64,000 nt of DNA from Diadophis punctatus similis. Its lineage: Eukaryota; Chordata; Lepidosauria; Squamata; Dipsadidae. This document shows positions 1 through 11,950 of the stretch, piece after piece; position 1 is the first letter of the stretch; every line of letters starts with the position of its first letter. The DNA lies in contig JALIGW010000003.1 in assembly GCA_023053685.1 (NCBI GenBank), forward strand, positions 142,122,008 through 142,186,007, in the 5' to 3' direction. The notes below the pieces were generated by a model, which saw only the letters and a program-made list of their open reading frames with translations, was not told where the DNA came from and did no database searches. The translations under genes and the position numbers were made by a program.

Positions 1-167
1 GCTATTTGCCTCTTTGCAGTTTCAGTTTCATTTTAGCACATGGCAAATCAGCTGGGGATTGGGAAGGTGCTAAGGACTTGCTTGTCTTAACAGGCTCTTC
101 TCTGTTTGCTGCAAACAGGTAAATTGCTGGAAGACAGAGGCCAAAGGGTGGGGGTGGGTGGGTGGGT

Positions 168-256
168 GGGGCTACATTTGGTGTATAAGACGCACCCAAG
201 TTTTCACTCTCTTTTTGGAGGTAAAAAGGTGCGTCTTATACTCCGAAAAATACGGT
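168..256. mobile_element. Remnant of a short TIR transposon ('gtataagacgcacc' family)
   Basis: A perfect 14-bp inverted repeat, gtataagacgcacc at 182-195 and its complement at 228-241, encloses a 32-nt spacer. The right arm continues into a terminus reading ccgaaaaatacggta, and the left terminus is degraded. The end resembles that of the larger TA-flanked element at 45516-46226, so this is probably a MITE of a related family. No transposase is encoded. Confidence 0.6.
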
Positions 257-1247
257 ATATAAAATTACATAATAATGTTAGAAGTTTACAATCTTGTGGG
301 GCCACATTATTAACCATTCAGAGCTGCATGTGGCCCATGAGCCACAAGTGGGACACGCTTGGTCTAGGACTTTAACCACTACCCTACACCATCTTACAAT
401 TTTTCAGTTATTGTAACACATACTTTAAATTATATGCCGTGCTAACCGAGGCTTTACATTCTTTAAAATGTGATAATGAACTTCCACTAAATTTGCTTCT
501 GTACATGCATAATGGTGAAATTTAGTGATACAAAAAGCAAACAAACATAGTGCAACAAAAAAATTCAAAATGTAGTGCTCCTCTTTAATTACCTTTCCCA
601 GCAATGAATTTTCTACATTGTCCTCCAAAAGTCAGTCAATAGTTCACCCAGTTGGGCCGTTCTGAGCTGGATGGTTGTGTTGTTATATTTTTGGCATGAA
701 CAAATTTATATAAGACATTCAACTGCAGAATGTATTTTCTATAAAATATTACTTGTTAGATGGAATCAAATGTAAAACTCTGAAGACTGAAATGTAACTC
801 CATTAATATGTTTTACAAATCATATCTCATAGTTTTAATGCAGTCTTAAGTGTTGTCTTTTACCTAATATTTGATGCTGGATAGGAGGAAAAATCCCTCT
901 TCATTCCCTCTTCTCAAAGAGTATTCTATACAAATTCAATTTCTAATGTTTTATGATAAATTTTTACTTAATATATGGCAGAGGATTTATTCTATACTGC
1001 AAAAAAACCAACCATGTACTATCCTGTAGTGAATCATACATATCGGATTAGTATTTTTGACTTTGAGTTTTGTACAGTAAAACAGAGTACAGTAGTTGAA
1101 AAACAATGAACAAATCAAATGACAGGTTACCAAAGTGATGAAACACTTATGCTGTTAAGCTGTCAAATTGGAGATCTGCCAATCAGTATATGATATTGGT
1201 TACAGGAGTTTTGAATGAACATGAAAACTCTTATAGAGCAGTGATTG
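257..1247. other. Anonymous AT-rich DNA
   Basis: No repeat terminus, coding region or RNA gene was recognised here. The short frames have no recognisable protein similarity. Confidence 0.5.
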
Positions 1248-1410
1248 GTTCTAAATCCCATCGCTACCGGTTTGCGCGTGTGCTCGCGCGTGATGCTTCT
1301 GCACATGCACAAAGCGTCCGGGGCAGGTGGCCGAGCCTTCTGCCGCCGCCGCTACCAGTTCAAAGAACCGTACCGGTAGCAAGCTCTACCGGTATAGAGC
1401 TCTAAAAATA
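1248..1410. repeat. GC-rich decayed repeat with ACCGGT motifs
   Basis: An isolated CpG-rich block in AT-rich surroundings starts near ctaaatcccatcgctaccgg and ends with several taccggta motifs. The accggta vocabulary resembles that of the hAT-type elements elsewhere in the window, but I could not find paired termini or a TSD. It is treated as a truncated non-autonomous DNA transposon. Confidence 0.45.
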
Positions 1411-2251
1411 GGAGCCTTGAGCAACATGCAATTGCTCAATCAGATCTATTTCTAGAATTGTTTAGAGGTTAAGATACTGTCCTAAGCAACTCACAAATAC
1501 AATTGCATAAAGAAAATTTATCCTAGGAAAACATCAAAGCTTTAATATTTTATTTTATCCAAGGCCCTCCTTCCTTCTATCCTGTCTCATCATGGTGAAG
1601 ATAGAATATGGAAATAGCCTTAAAGAAGATGTACAGCAGCTATTATTGAAACCTGAAGTTAATCTGGAAAGATAGAAGGGGATGAGAAAGAAATCCAAGA
1701 TTGCCGGGCTATGACTCTATTTGGCATAACAAAAGAAAGAAACTTAGTCGGGCTTTCAATATTTTTATCAGGCTCTATAACAGAGGTCTTCAAACTTGGC
1801 AACTTTAAGACTTGTGGACTTCAACTCCCAGAATTCTCCAGCCAGCATAGCTCTATAACAATAAAATAGATAGAATTACAGAAGTTCATGCAGGGCCCGT
1901 TTCTTGACCTGGACATCAGATGAATATTCCTGGGGGGGTGTGTGAACAAAAAATGCTGGGAATGTACCCCAAGAGTATATGCTCCCAAAACGGTCACCCA
2001 AAGGATAAAGGTCATCACAGCTGCCCAACTGAAGCGGGCACTTTCATTGGTTAGCTATAATACAGGAAGATGCTGGAAGTAGACGATCACTTTAATGACA
2101 CTGGCAAAGAAATAACTTCATCCTGCATGGAGTAGGCAATGATAAACCACTCTTGCATTTTACCAAGAAAACCACATGGTTAGGCAAAATTAAAGTAATT
2201 GACAATATCTGAAGATGGTCTCTCAAGACAGATGGCACTCAATATGAGTAT
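1411..2251. other. Mostly anonymous sequence, excluding the MITE at 1781-1850
   Basis: Around 2120-2180 there is weak similarity to the BovB-like 3' part of squamate SINEs (aaaccact...accaagaaaaccacatgg). It is too short and decayed to call. Nothing else is recognised. Confidence 0.35.
1781..1850 (+). mobile_element. Half-length hAT-type MITE with 8-bp TSD
   Basis: The element starts with cagaggtcttcaaacttgg and carries the reptile repeat core ttgtggacttcaactcccag. It is flanked by ctctataa at 1773-1780 and 1851-1858. The usual inverted second half is absent, so the right terminus is not the expected ...ctg. Related copies lie at 42955, 53648 and 58622. Confidence 0.6.
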
Positions 2252-2400
2252 GCTGTGGCCTTGAGGTGGAGCTCTTGCTTCACAATCAGGAGGTTGTGAG
2301 TTCGATCCTAGGTAGAGGCAGATGTAGAGTCTCCTGCTTGGACAGGGGGTTGGACTAGATGACCTGCAAGGTCCCTTCCAACTCTGTTAATCTGTTAAAT
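2252..2400 (+). mobile_element. tRNA-derived SINE with CR1-type 3' tail
   Basis: The head carries a near-consensus pol III A box at 2256-2266 (tggccttgagg) and a perfect B box at 2300-2308 (gttcgatcc). The 3' half contains the CR1-like end ttggactagatgacctgcaa, then ccttccaactctgttaatctgtt. A tRNA head joined to a LINE-derived tail is the usual SINE architecture and implies mobilisation by CR1-clade machinery. It has diverged moderately. Confidence 0.75.
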
Positions 2401-2756
2401 ATCCTGCTGAGGATATTTTAGAGTACTAATGGTGTTTCTGAGGCAGCTAGATTAAAATCTTCAGGACATCTAGTTGCTGATACTGATAAAAAAAATGCAA
2501 AGCTGCAAAGAGATAATCACAGTGGAAATCATGGAACGTAAGAAGCATGAATATATTGAAAGATGAAATGAATCTTTATAACATGGATAACCCCAGATTA
2601 ATGACAAGAGTAACAACCAGTGTTAAAACTGGCAATGAATATATTGAATTAGTGGTCTGCTTCTTTATTTTAGACTCAACTATCAACAATAAGGGAACCA
2701 AGAGTCAAGAAATATGTCAGACTAGCAACTGGTAGAGCAGCAATGAAAGTGGGAAA

Positions 2757-3240
2757 TTTAATTTAATAAATTTAATTTAATAAACGTTCTTATAGGCCGC
2801 CCAATCCCGTAGGACTCAGGGCGGCGTACATCATAGATAAGAAACGTACAATAAAAACAGTAAAAGCAATTTAAAAGATAAAAACATTATTTTAAAAAAC
2901 ATTCATTCATGGGGGAATCTGATCTTCTTTTTCACCCCGCCTGCTGGAAGAGCCATGTTTTTACGGCTTTACGGAAGGCCAGTAGAGTGGGGATAGTCCA
3001 GATCTCTGGTGGGAGTTGGTTCCAGAGGGATGGGGCTCCCACAGAGAAGGCCCTCCCCCACGGCCCCACCAACCGACATTGTTTGGCCGATGGGACCCGG
3101 AGGAGGCCCTCTCTGTGGGACCTAACCGGTCGTAGGGAGGTATGTGGTAGGATGCGGTCCCGAAGGTAACCTGGCCCTGAGCCATGTAGGGCTTTAAAGG
3201 TCAAAACCAACACCTGAAATATATTCAGATGGTGTGACAT
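2757..3240 (-). mobile_element. L2-like LINE, 3' end with ORF2 C-terminus
   Basis: On the reverse strand an uninterrupted frame (3240 to 2932) shows the hallmarks of an L2-clade ORF2 C-terminus: LTFKALHGSGPGYLRDRILP, then AFSVGAPSLWNQLPPEI, ending FQQAG and a stop. It is followed by a 3' UTR containing gggcggcctataagaacg on the element's strand and an AAATT-type tail at 2757-2783. The 3' UTR is the same as that of the longer L2 at 47811-50571. The copy is 5'-truncated just upstream of the C-terminal domain. Confidence 0.8.
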
Positions 3241-3615
3241 CTACACCTATAAAGATCAGATCAAGCTGGAGCTCAAGAAGCAGGATTGGAAGAGTACTGA
3301 ATGAACTTTGGTGATAGATAAAATTCCTGTGAATAACATGGATATCCAAAGAAGAAAAGTAACGGATCACAGACTTAATCAATCCAAGTTCTTCAAGACA
3401 TCTTCGAGCAGGCTCAAATTATTACATTTTGGACACTTTATGTGAAAACCCTGTTCCCTTGAGAAGGACAACAATGCTGGGAAAGATGGAAAGAAAAAAA
3501 GGATGATTAGCATCAATGTAAATTGACTTAATTAAGTGGCTGTGAGTGCACAGCTGGCACATACATAGGGTCAAGTTGGGGTCAGATTATCCTGGAGAAG
3601 GTCTGTTTATGTGGG
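3241..3615. other. Anonymous sequence
   Basis: Nothing recognisable between the L2 fragment and the palindromic MITE. Confidence 0.4.
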
Positions 3616-3623
3616 TGGTAAAG

Positions 3624-3925
3624 CAGGGGTGAAATCCTCCCGGTTCACCCGGGCCAGTCCTTCAGCGTATAGCCGATGGAACTGGCGGCGGTCGTGGCAC
3701 GGAGCTTCTCACGGCCGCTTTCCCGGCCCGGCTGAACGCCGCCATTTGGTTTATTTTTCCTTCTGTGCATGCGCGCGCATGCACAGAGGGAAAAATAACC
3801 CAAATGGCGGCATTCAGCCGGGCCGGGAAAGCGGCCGGGAGAAGCTCCGCGCCGCGACCGCCGCCAGTTCCATCGGCTATACGCCGAAGGACTGGCCCGG
3901 GCGAACAGGGAGGATTTCACCCCTG
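3624..3925. mobile_element. Palindromic hAT-type MITE, 302 bp
   Basis: The termini are caggggtgaaatcctccc and, at the far end, ggaggatttcacccctg. The flanking 8-mers are tggtaaag (3616-3623) and tggtaagg (3926-3933), a 7/8 match. Almost the whole element is one inverted repeat, centred at about 3775 on gcatgcgcgcgcatgc, so open frames on both strands mirror one another and are not genes. CAG termini with an 8-bp TSD indicate the hAT superfamily. It is non-autonomous. Confidence 0.85.
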
Positions 3926-3958
3926 TGGTAAGGGTCAATGCTGGCTTAATGACACATA

Positions 3959-4350
3959 TAGGAAGCCCTCAATTTACAACCACAACTGAGCCTAAAATTT
4001 CTGTTGCTAAGCAAGACAGATGTTGAATTTTGCCCCATTTTTCGACCCTACATGTCATTTGTTAAGTGAATCACTGCAGTTGTTAAGTTAGTAACATGGC
4101 TGTTAAATGAATGTAGCTTCCTTCTGACTTGTTTGTTTGTCAGAAGGACACAAAAGGGGATCACATGACCCTGTGACATTGCAAGTCATAAATACATGCC
4201 AGTTGCCAGGCCTCCAAATTTTGATCAAATGACCACAGCGATGCCGTAACAGTCATTAGTGTGGAAAACAGTCATAAGTCCCTTTTTCCAGTGCCTTTGT
4301 AACTTCGAACGGTCACTAAATGAATGGTTGTAAGTCGAGGACTACCTGTA
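3959..4350. mobile_element. Non-autonomous TIR element (tcgaggactacctgta family)
   Basis: The right end gttgtaagtcgaggactacctgta is an inverted, diverged copy of the left end ggaagccctcaatttacaac. A TA lies at each outer edge, compatible with a TA-target element. Internal text such as gttaagtgaatcactgcagttgttaa is a common squamate interspersed repeat. Older relatives are at 13032-13411, 15800-15862 and 18402-18695. No coding capacity. Confidence 0.6.
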
Positions 4351-4371
4351 ATCAATCAGGTTGATTTTTAA

Positions 4372-4712
4372 GAATTATTGCTGCCATAACCGCAACACTA
4401 CACGAGCACATAATAGATTCAAACTTAATGTAAACCGCTCCAGAAAATACGACTTCAGCAACAGAGTGATCAGTGTCTGAAATGCACTACCTGACTCTGT
4501 GGTTTCTTCCCCAAACCCCCAAAACTTTAACCTTAGACTGTCTACAGTCGACCTCTCCCCGTTTGTAAGAGGTCTGTAAGGGGCGTGCATAAGCACACCA
4601 CTGTGCCTACCGGCCCTGTCCTACTGTCCTCTTTTATCGGAACTTTTTATGTTATGTTTATACAAACTACTACTATCCTGTACATGTTTGACAAATAAAT
4701 AAATAAAATAAA
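4372..4712 (+). mobile_element. Jockey/CR1-group LINE, C-terminus, 3' UTR and AATAA tail
   Basis: The forward translation keeps KYDFSNRVISV and ALPDSVVSSPNPQNFNLRL, the extreme C-terminus of a LINE ORF2. This is followed by a 3' UTR ending tacatgtttgacaaataaat and an (AATAA)-type tail. The same end occurs at 11951-12185 (+), 15072-15800 (-) and 55369-55424 (+). It is 5'-truncated and carries stops, so it is inactive. I am confident of the shared LINE family but not of its exact clade. Confidence 0.7.
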
Positions 4713-4979
4713 ATAAATAATCTATAACTATTTTGCATTATTCAAAGTTGATTCAAACTTACTGATATATGCGTTTAAGGCATTTAAGATAGAGAGGTAT
4801 GCTATTCTCCCAACCCTGCAAATTGAAAATACCTCAAACTCACTCATCTTTTTTCTATAAAGTTAAAAATTAAATCAAAATTATTTGAATGCTAACTGCA
4901 AGGCTCATAAACCTTTACACGTCTTAAAACTGAGGCTGCTCTTCCTGAGAGAAACAGCATTATTTGTACTAAGGCACCC
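4713..4979. other. Anonymous AT-rich DNA
   Basis: Nothing recognised. Confidence 0.4.
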
Positions 4980-4987
4980 CCCCCCAC

Positions 4988-5423
4988 CAGTAGTGGGTTC
5001 CTACCGGTGCGGTCCACTCTATAGCACCGGTAGTGGCCTGCTGGTGACGTCACAGTACCGGTGCGGTCGGTTGCCGGTGCCTGGGTGCCTCCATTAAAAA
5101 AAAAAAATTCTCAAGAAGCCACGAACGCGCGGTGATGATCCCAGACATTTTCGCACGTTCGAGGCTTCTCGAGTTGCTGAGGGGAGGGGGAATGGGCGGC
5201 AGGAGCCTAGGATCATTGAATGGGGAGAAGCATTGAGGCTGGACGGAGTCTCCTAGAAGAACCGCTGCCGCGGTCTTGCTGCTCCCGCTGCAGGGAGCTG
5301 CGTTGCGGGTGGGCAATGCCCCCCCGCTTCTCTGGAAGCTGCCCGGTCACATGGCTGGCAAGCCACACCCACAAAATAAGCCACGCCCACAGTGGTAGTA
5401 AAAAAATTAGGAACCCGCCCCTG
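4988..5423 (+). mobile_element. hAT-type MITE, 436 bp (CAGTRGTGGGTTCCTA family)
   Basis: The left end is cagtagtgggttcctaccgg and the right end, reverse-complemented, is caggggcgggttcctaa. The flanking 8-mers ccccccac and ccccacac are similar but lie in a C-rich run, so the TSD is only probable. Subterminal accggt motifs and a gccacgccca block mark the family. The copies at 20074 and 34332 (opposite orientation) have clean TSDs. Confidence 0.8.
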
Positions 5424-5507
5424 CCCCACACACACACTTGAGCAGAGAGTTCAAGACAAAGAATGATATTGCACAGAACTGTAATACAGAGGTTGCTCAC
5501 TTACACA

Positions 5508-5767
5508 CAGTAGTACCTCAGTAGTCATTGTTAATTGGTTCAGGGAGGCATGATGAGTACCAAAAACAATGCGCACGAAACACATTTTTTCCCATAAGGA
5601 ATAAGGAACAATATAATGAGATACAAAGCAGATGACATTGAAAAATTCTAGTTTGTGTATTGAGTACCAAACAAACAATGAGTACCAGGACAAAAATTTT
5701 CGTTTCAAAATGCGTTGAGTACCAAATTCAATAAGTTTCAAAGCAATTGAGTACCAAGATACTACTG
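5508..5767. mobile_element. TIR element with gagtacca motifs, 260 bp
   Basis: The ends are inverted: cagtagtacctcagtagtc on the left and, reverse-complemented on the right, cagtagtatcttggtactc. The interior is AT-rich and repeats gagtacca several times. No TSD could be established. It is probably a MITE. Confidence 0.55.
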
Positions 5768-7790
5768 TAAGCTTATGAAGTAAAGTCTTCAATGAGACCT
5801 AAGGCCGCTGAAAAAAATGAGGTAAATTCACACATGGAATTTAAAAATATTTTTTTACATCTCCTCAATCAAATTCAAACGTTCCTCATTATATACTTAA
5901 TGCCTTTTATTTTACTTTAAAATGGCTGTTTTCTTTTTAACTGTGGAATTACTGTATAATGATATTGAGATTTAATAACTAGAATAAGGATTAGCATACA
6001 ACCTTTATAGGTGCCCAAACTATCATGGGCACCAAAATAATATTTTGAAAGACATGCTTGAAATTTTGGTCATTATTAAAAATAATAATTTTGACATTCC
6101 ACAGATACCATCTGGGATATTGCACATGCCAAGACACCCACAAACATCATTCTATCAATTCCTAAAAAAATAAAACTGTTATGTGGATTGTAAAGGCATG
6201 CAATATATTTAAGAACATCACTCATAAAAACCCTTTGTATGTGAGGAACATTATATTCTTACTACCTCCTATAATTTAGAAACCTTATGTTTGATGGCAA
6301 AAATAAATTCAAGGTCTAACACATTGTTCCCATTTCCTTTATTATCATTAATATTTTCAAAGCTTTGTTTCAATGCTGAAATGTATGGGTTTTTAAAAAT
6401 GATTTTCACTACTTTTTTGAAGTGTCAGATACTAATTATAAAAGTGCACACTATAATCAAGCATTTCTAAGTAATGTTGTAATTATGTGTGAATTATTAT
6501 CCTTTACTGGAGCATGCTTTCAACTGGCACATTATTTTTCTTATATTGTAAACAAAATATTTAGAAAAAGTAGGTCATATACTTAGTCAATACCTTCATA
6601 CAGAAAAATAGTTTTAGTATAGACTTAATATGATATACTAAAAGGCAGATTATCAAAGTTTATTCTCTAGTTTTTCATTCTTAGCCCTTCAAATTACCAC
6701 CATATGTGCTAAGCAGAGAACTCTTGGAAAATTATCAGAAAACATACGATCTTGATTTTTTTAGCACCAGCTTTAATAATATAATACAATGGAAGAAAAC
6801 CAAAATCAAGAAAAACTTTAGAAACAGAATCCTAAATAAAAAGAGTTTCTGATTATTTGCTGAATGCAATATATAACTCTGTCATGTAACATTCTTTTGA
6901 TACTATAAATGAGATCTTTTATCTCCCTTCTACAACATTTAGATTTTAAAAATGATAACCATATAAATACTACATAGTCCCAATTTCATAAAAGTCTGAA
7001 ATATCATGCTTTTTAGCTAGGAAATAAATACATGTTATTTTTGGTGGTATCTAAATATTTTTAATAACGTTAAGATATAATATGTTTTTATGTTTCAATT
7101 CTGAGAATGCATTGGGCTAAATAAAGTAACATTCCTAAATATAATCTGTACAGTTCAAAAAGTTGAAAAAGTCATGACATTTATACCCAGTTTATTGCTA
7201 AAGGTACAGTATGTTGAAGACAAAATCATGAACACAAAATCTACACAAAAAGACACATTTTGTGCTGGTTGAATAACAAATGTCTTTTAAAATAATATTT
7301 CTCTCTTTATCCTTTTATTACATGCAATTCACCTTTTCAAGTTAACATTTCTATAATGCAGTTATCATCAATTAGATATTCAGCCTAAATACAAAAAGAA
7401 CTAACATTTGTGGCTCCAACTCAACAAACTCAACTTGCAAATAAGAGAAAATTAGCTTTCTCCAATTTAACCATGTGCAATCTGAAAGTTGAAATGGAAT
7501 TGTCCTTAACAGTAATCATTTGGTGTTGTTCGCCCTGTCAATCTTCAACCAGACCTACAGTATATAGGAAATTGCAAACATATTCAAATAGTCATCATTC
7601 TACAAAATTTAAACTGTATTCAACTGGCATTTACATAATACTGAAGTTAAGCAGTATCCCACAATTTACTGTTCTTCGGAGTGGCAGGCGCTGATTTTTA
7701 TTAATTTCATCCGAATGTTGACAGCAGCACCTTAATGCACCTAGAAAGAAGGAGAGACTTTCATTGTGACATCTTATACGTCACTCTGAT
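5768..7790. other. 2 kb of AT-rich anonymous DNA
   Basis: No repeats, coding region, splice-flanked conserved exon or RNA gene was recognised. Frames here are short and unremarkable. Confidence 0.5.
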
Positions 7791-7800
7791 ACCCCTTGCC

Positions 7801-8244
7801 TGTGTTGTGGCCTGTGGGCCGCCGGCCCCTCCAGCAGCCGAATTAGATGAGCAGGCGGTGTGGGAGTCAGGGTCAGCATCAAGGCAACCTGAGAGCTCCG
7901 AGGGGGAAGAGGGAATTGAGCTGGCAGAGAGAGAGACAGAGGCGAACCCTGGGCCATCTAACAGCCCTCAGATGGAGAGTCAACAGCCCCCAGGTCTGGA
8001 GGTGGCTGATGAGAAGAGGAGGAACAGCTGGGTCCAGTGCCTGACACGCGGATGCACAGAAGGCAGAGGAGAGGAGAGCAGTGGAAATCTGTGGGCCGAT
8101 CCTTGGGACGGAAGAGCCATCGCTGCTAGTGAAGCCCCACCCTAGCTCTGGGTATAAAAGGCAGGAGGTGGAGATGAATTGATGTGGCAGACAACTATTC
8201 ATCTCCCTGCCGGACAGACTTGTAGCCAGACAGACTTGTTAGCC

Positions 8245-8309
<65 letters not shown>

Positions 8310-8470
8310 AGGGAGGGAGGGAGAGGGAGAGGGAGAGGGAGAGGGAGAGGGAGAGGGAGAGGGAGAGGGAGAGAGAGACCTTTTGCAAGGGCTGTGCTGG
8401 CGCTCCTAATAAAGGAATCATTTATTTAACTACAGAGGGTTTGTCGTGTTTGAGGAGCTGGGTGAGAACA
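7801..8470 (+). mobile_element. Probable solo LTR with TATA, AATAAA and a long GA tract
   Basis: The unit begins tgtgttgtggcctgtggg and ends ggtgagaaca, giving TG...CA termini. It contains a TATA box tataaaag at 8153-8160 and a polyadenylation signal aataaa at 8408-8413, spaced as in a U3-R-U5 LTR. A (GA)n/(GGGAGA)n tract at 8248-8378 lies between them and would be transcribed. I saw no second LTR, gag-pol sequence or clean TSD (flanks ttgcc and gcctg), so the exact ends are uncertain. The open frame over the 5' part is not convincing as a protein. Confidence 0.6.
8248..8378. repeat. (GA)n / (GGGAGA)n purine tract
   Basis: About 130 bp of uninterrupted purines: (GA)n, then GGGA repeats, then GGGAGA repeats. 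It is a mirror-repeat type sequence, prone to triplex formation and length change. Confidence 0.95.
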
Positions 8471-9385
8471 GCCTGTCTCTCAGGTGCCAGTGGTTCTTAC
8501 GTTTCCAGAGAAAAGTAGGCAATCCATCAGCTACATCAAATTCAATAGACTTGAAGAAGACAATCAAGTAAGAGAATAGACTTACAAATAAGAAATTGAA
8601 TTGTGCCATGAATATCAAACTGAACAGAAATCATGGCAATACATATTAAGACTGCAGAACTTACTATGAAAAAGCTTCCCTGATTCTGACTGCTTTCTAT
8701 ATTCTTCAAAATTATTTTGAATCCACTTCCTAGATAGTTCTTGGCCCTTTCTCTGTAGAACGGCATCCAATTATTTATTTGTAATAAATGTGGTCCAGTG
8801 CTTATCTCATCCTTTTTTGCTTGGAGGCAACAAGTTGGAATGAATTTCCTTTTCTCTTAATGAAGTGTACTTCCCTAGAGAACACTTCACAAGAGGAAGA
8901 ACAAGATTTAATGCTCCCACCTTTGCAAGCTTATTACAGTTCCTCCACATAAATGAAATGAGGTAGCACTGCCTCAGCATTTTCTTGTTCGGCATGGAAA
9001 CCTATGCTCATTTTTAGCTCTCTTTTGACAACCTGACAAATGTCTCTTTAGTATAATGTTCGTAATGCAAAATATTGCATAATGAAATAAACATACAGTA
9101 ATGTCTTTGATCCCAATTTACTTATATCTAAACTAGACCCACAGAACTCAACAGAGAAAGTTAATCATGATTAACCCATTAATTTTAATGGGTCCATTCA
9201 AAGTGTGCCTAAGACTGAATCCATGCCTACAAATAAAGTTGATCATTTATTAAAAAACAAGAAGTTTTACTCTTTGTAAATGTTTTGCCTTTCTAACTAG
9301 TGTTCTCTTCTGCCACAGAGGAGTCATTTCTAGGAAATTAGAGAGTAATATTATTTCTTTAGTAAAAGTTTATATGATCTGCAAT
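8471..9385. other. Anonymous sequence
   Basis: Nothing recognised. Confidence 0.4.
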
Positions 9386-9389
9386 CTGC

Positions 9390-9438
<49 letters not shown>

Positions 9439-9491
9439 TGTATGTATGTATAATGTATGTATGTATATATATGTATATATATGTATGTATG

Positions 9492-9573
<82 letters not shown>

Positions 9574-9591
9574 TAAATAAATAAATAAATG
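9390..9591. repeat. Compound microsatellite (TA)n-(ATGT)n-(TA)n-(AAAT)n
   Basis: Blocks follow one another: TA dinucleotides, ATGT tetranucleotides, a second long TA run and an AAAT tail. The TA and AAAT parts may descend from a retroelement tail, but none is recognisable. Confidence 0.95.
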
Positions 9592-11950
9592 GGAATATCC
9601 CAGTCCCCTTTCATTTTACTAGAGAAAATTGAACCAGGAATGTTGGTAGTTTCTTTCTATATCCATTATTAAGTTGAAACATGGTTGAAGGAAAGTAATA
9701 CTCAAGATAGTTAACTAAATTACATAAACTCCCTTGTAACTGTAAGCCAAATTAGTTGATAGATATTTCAACATAAATATATCATGAGTAAGGCTGGATT
9801 AAAAGAAAAAAGAACCTCAAATATGCTGATGATACTACTCTGGAAATAAGAAAGGCATAAGAAACGTCTAGCTAAAAGTGAAAGAAGACAGTATCTTGTT
9901 CCTCAGAGTTTTTGGGTGTCCTATCCAAATCTTGAAATTATTACACATTCCCTTCACCTTGTCATTAATAAAAAATATTGAAGGATTTGGGGCTCAAATC
10001 AATATTTTGTTACACTTTTTTTTACTATCATCATTAAACTGATTAGGAAAACAGAGTTTTTTTCAACTACATCAAATTATTCAGTTGAGATCCTTTTCCC
10101 CTTTCTTTCTTCTCTCTCTCTCTCTCTCTTAGTTTCTTTCCTTCCTTCCTTTGCAATTCTAAAGTTTTCAAATCATGGCTGGAATCTATCTTGCAATCCC
10201 AAATTTCCTCCCCCCCCCTTTGATTTTCACAACCAAATTTTTTAAAAATCGAGTTTTTGTTTTTTTAAATTTCTTCTGTTCCTACCGTTTGTCATCATCT
10301 TCTTACAAAACCTAAATTACACTCACAAATCAACCTCCATCTCTCTTTCTAAAAAGTACTCTCAGATAATTGTGCAACTGCTACAGTTGTTTTATTTCCA
10401 TAATTTCTAGAAAATGACAGCTGTTTTAAGTTTAAATATAGTAATTCTCTTACTGTATACTGTTTTAGAAATATGTTAGAAATATGCTCAGGCCCTCTCT
10501 TCCAGACAGAAAAGCTATTCTTTACCGCAATGGAGCCAGAATTGCAGTGGAAACAGTTTCTGAAGCATATTTAAGAACAACTATCAATCATCCATGTTTT
10601 TCTAAGGGTTTTTTCTTTGTGCATGAAAAAACAAACTACAGAATAAGTTAGATGTGAGCCATGAGCAAGGAAAGCTGAGCCAAGGAAAGCAGATGGACAA
10701 TAAGTAAGTTATTGACAAACATGAAGCCCTCTATCATCTCTTTGGTGGCGATGGTCCTCCAGCAGCAATGTTGACATTGCTGATGTCAACAACCCAAAGG
10801 CCCAAAATGGGTCAAACAAATTCAGCCATGACATCTATGATGACATCATGGCACTTCCAAATGGCATCCTGTGGCCCTTCAGAAAGTCAGAAAAGTCTTC
10901 ACACACCTTCTACATCTCTTCTTGACCATGTTGGGGATAATGGGATTACTAGCAGTTCAGTCCCAACTGTCTTTGTTTAACCGTGTCAAAAACTTTCCTC
11001 TATATTCCCTGAAATGTTTTGTCAGAAAAAAACAATTTAAGATTTATAAATGTAATTTTTACTGGAGAAGGAAAAATCATATAAAGCCTTTATTTTTAGT
11101 TAATAAACTACAAGTGGCTGCAGTTTAACAAGTGTCAGATGCAAATCACCTTGGGATAAATTGCAGTGCCATCTTCAAGAATGACTACAGGAGGTTTATG
11201 AAACCTTATATAAATTATATGTATTAAAATGGGTACAGAACAATAAGACAACATTAAAACGATTGAATGGACCAGTTTTAGCATAATTCTAATTTCTTTC
11301 TTGTAACTGGTTAGAAGAAAATATGAATGTCATATAAATTTGCATCAGACTGTAGGCCAAGTAATACCATCTGTGTACAGAAGGACTACACAAATTAAAT
11401 AAATGTTCTACACTATTCATGACTATTGTTCCTGGACATCTTGCATGATTAACTAAAACAGAGGAATCTTTAAGGTCGCAAGGCTGTAGATTAATATGGG
11501 TGATGGGATAGATTAATATGGGTGATGGGATAGAAAGGACACAAGCCTTCGGCATGCAGGTTACAGCAAAAAGCCTTTCTAGTTTATTTTTATTTATTAA
11601 AGACTAAAACTAAATCAGAGCAAAGCTTCAGCTAAATCAGTTGCATTGAGACTATATTTGGAAATGGGCATCTTAGATAAGATTTGGTAAATTAAGAGAT
11701 TACCTTTGTCTTCGTCATTTCTGTTTGTAGTTTCCACTCTCTCATACACCCAAAGTATTTAATACAGAAAATGCTTAGAATCCTATTTTGATATGTTGAT
11801 ATATGCCATGTCTACTACCGTTACTTCTACTTAGTTGAAAAAGGTGCTAATGAGACCTCCAGGAAAGAAATGACAGGGTGAAGATAGCTCTGCACAAAGC
11901 AGAACTGACAATCTCATGGAATGAAAAACCAGTGAGTAGACATAATGTTC
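9592..11950. other. AT-rich anonymous DNA with minor simple repeats
   Basis: A (CT)n run lies near 10112-10130. A 22-bp unit (tagattaatatgggtgatgg plus ga) is tandemly doubled at about 11489-11532. A frame near 10745-10918 is open, but I recognise no protein in it and see no splice context. Confidence 0.45.

Noticed and set aside
2009..2260. Possible BovB/Sauria SINE tail
   Set aside because: Only a few short matches around 2120-2180, too decayed to support an element.
3611..3938. Near-identical frames on opposite strands
   Set aside because: Explained by the palindromic MITE at 3624-3925.
7735..8145. 136-codon forward frame
   Set aside because: It lies in the U3-like part of a probable LTR and shows no recognisable protein family.
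8179..8421. Arg/Glu and Ser/Leu repeat frames (also 58022-58225)
   Set aside because: Translations of GA/CT tracts.
9351..9614. Poly-Ile/Tyr frames (also at 44812-45092 and 45174-45446)
   Set aside because: Translations of TA and ATGT microsatellites.
10745..10980. Open frame that might be an exon or processed pseudogene
   Set aside because: No recognisable family, splice context or poly-A. Probably chance.
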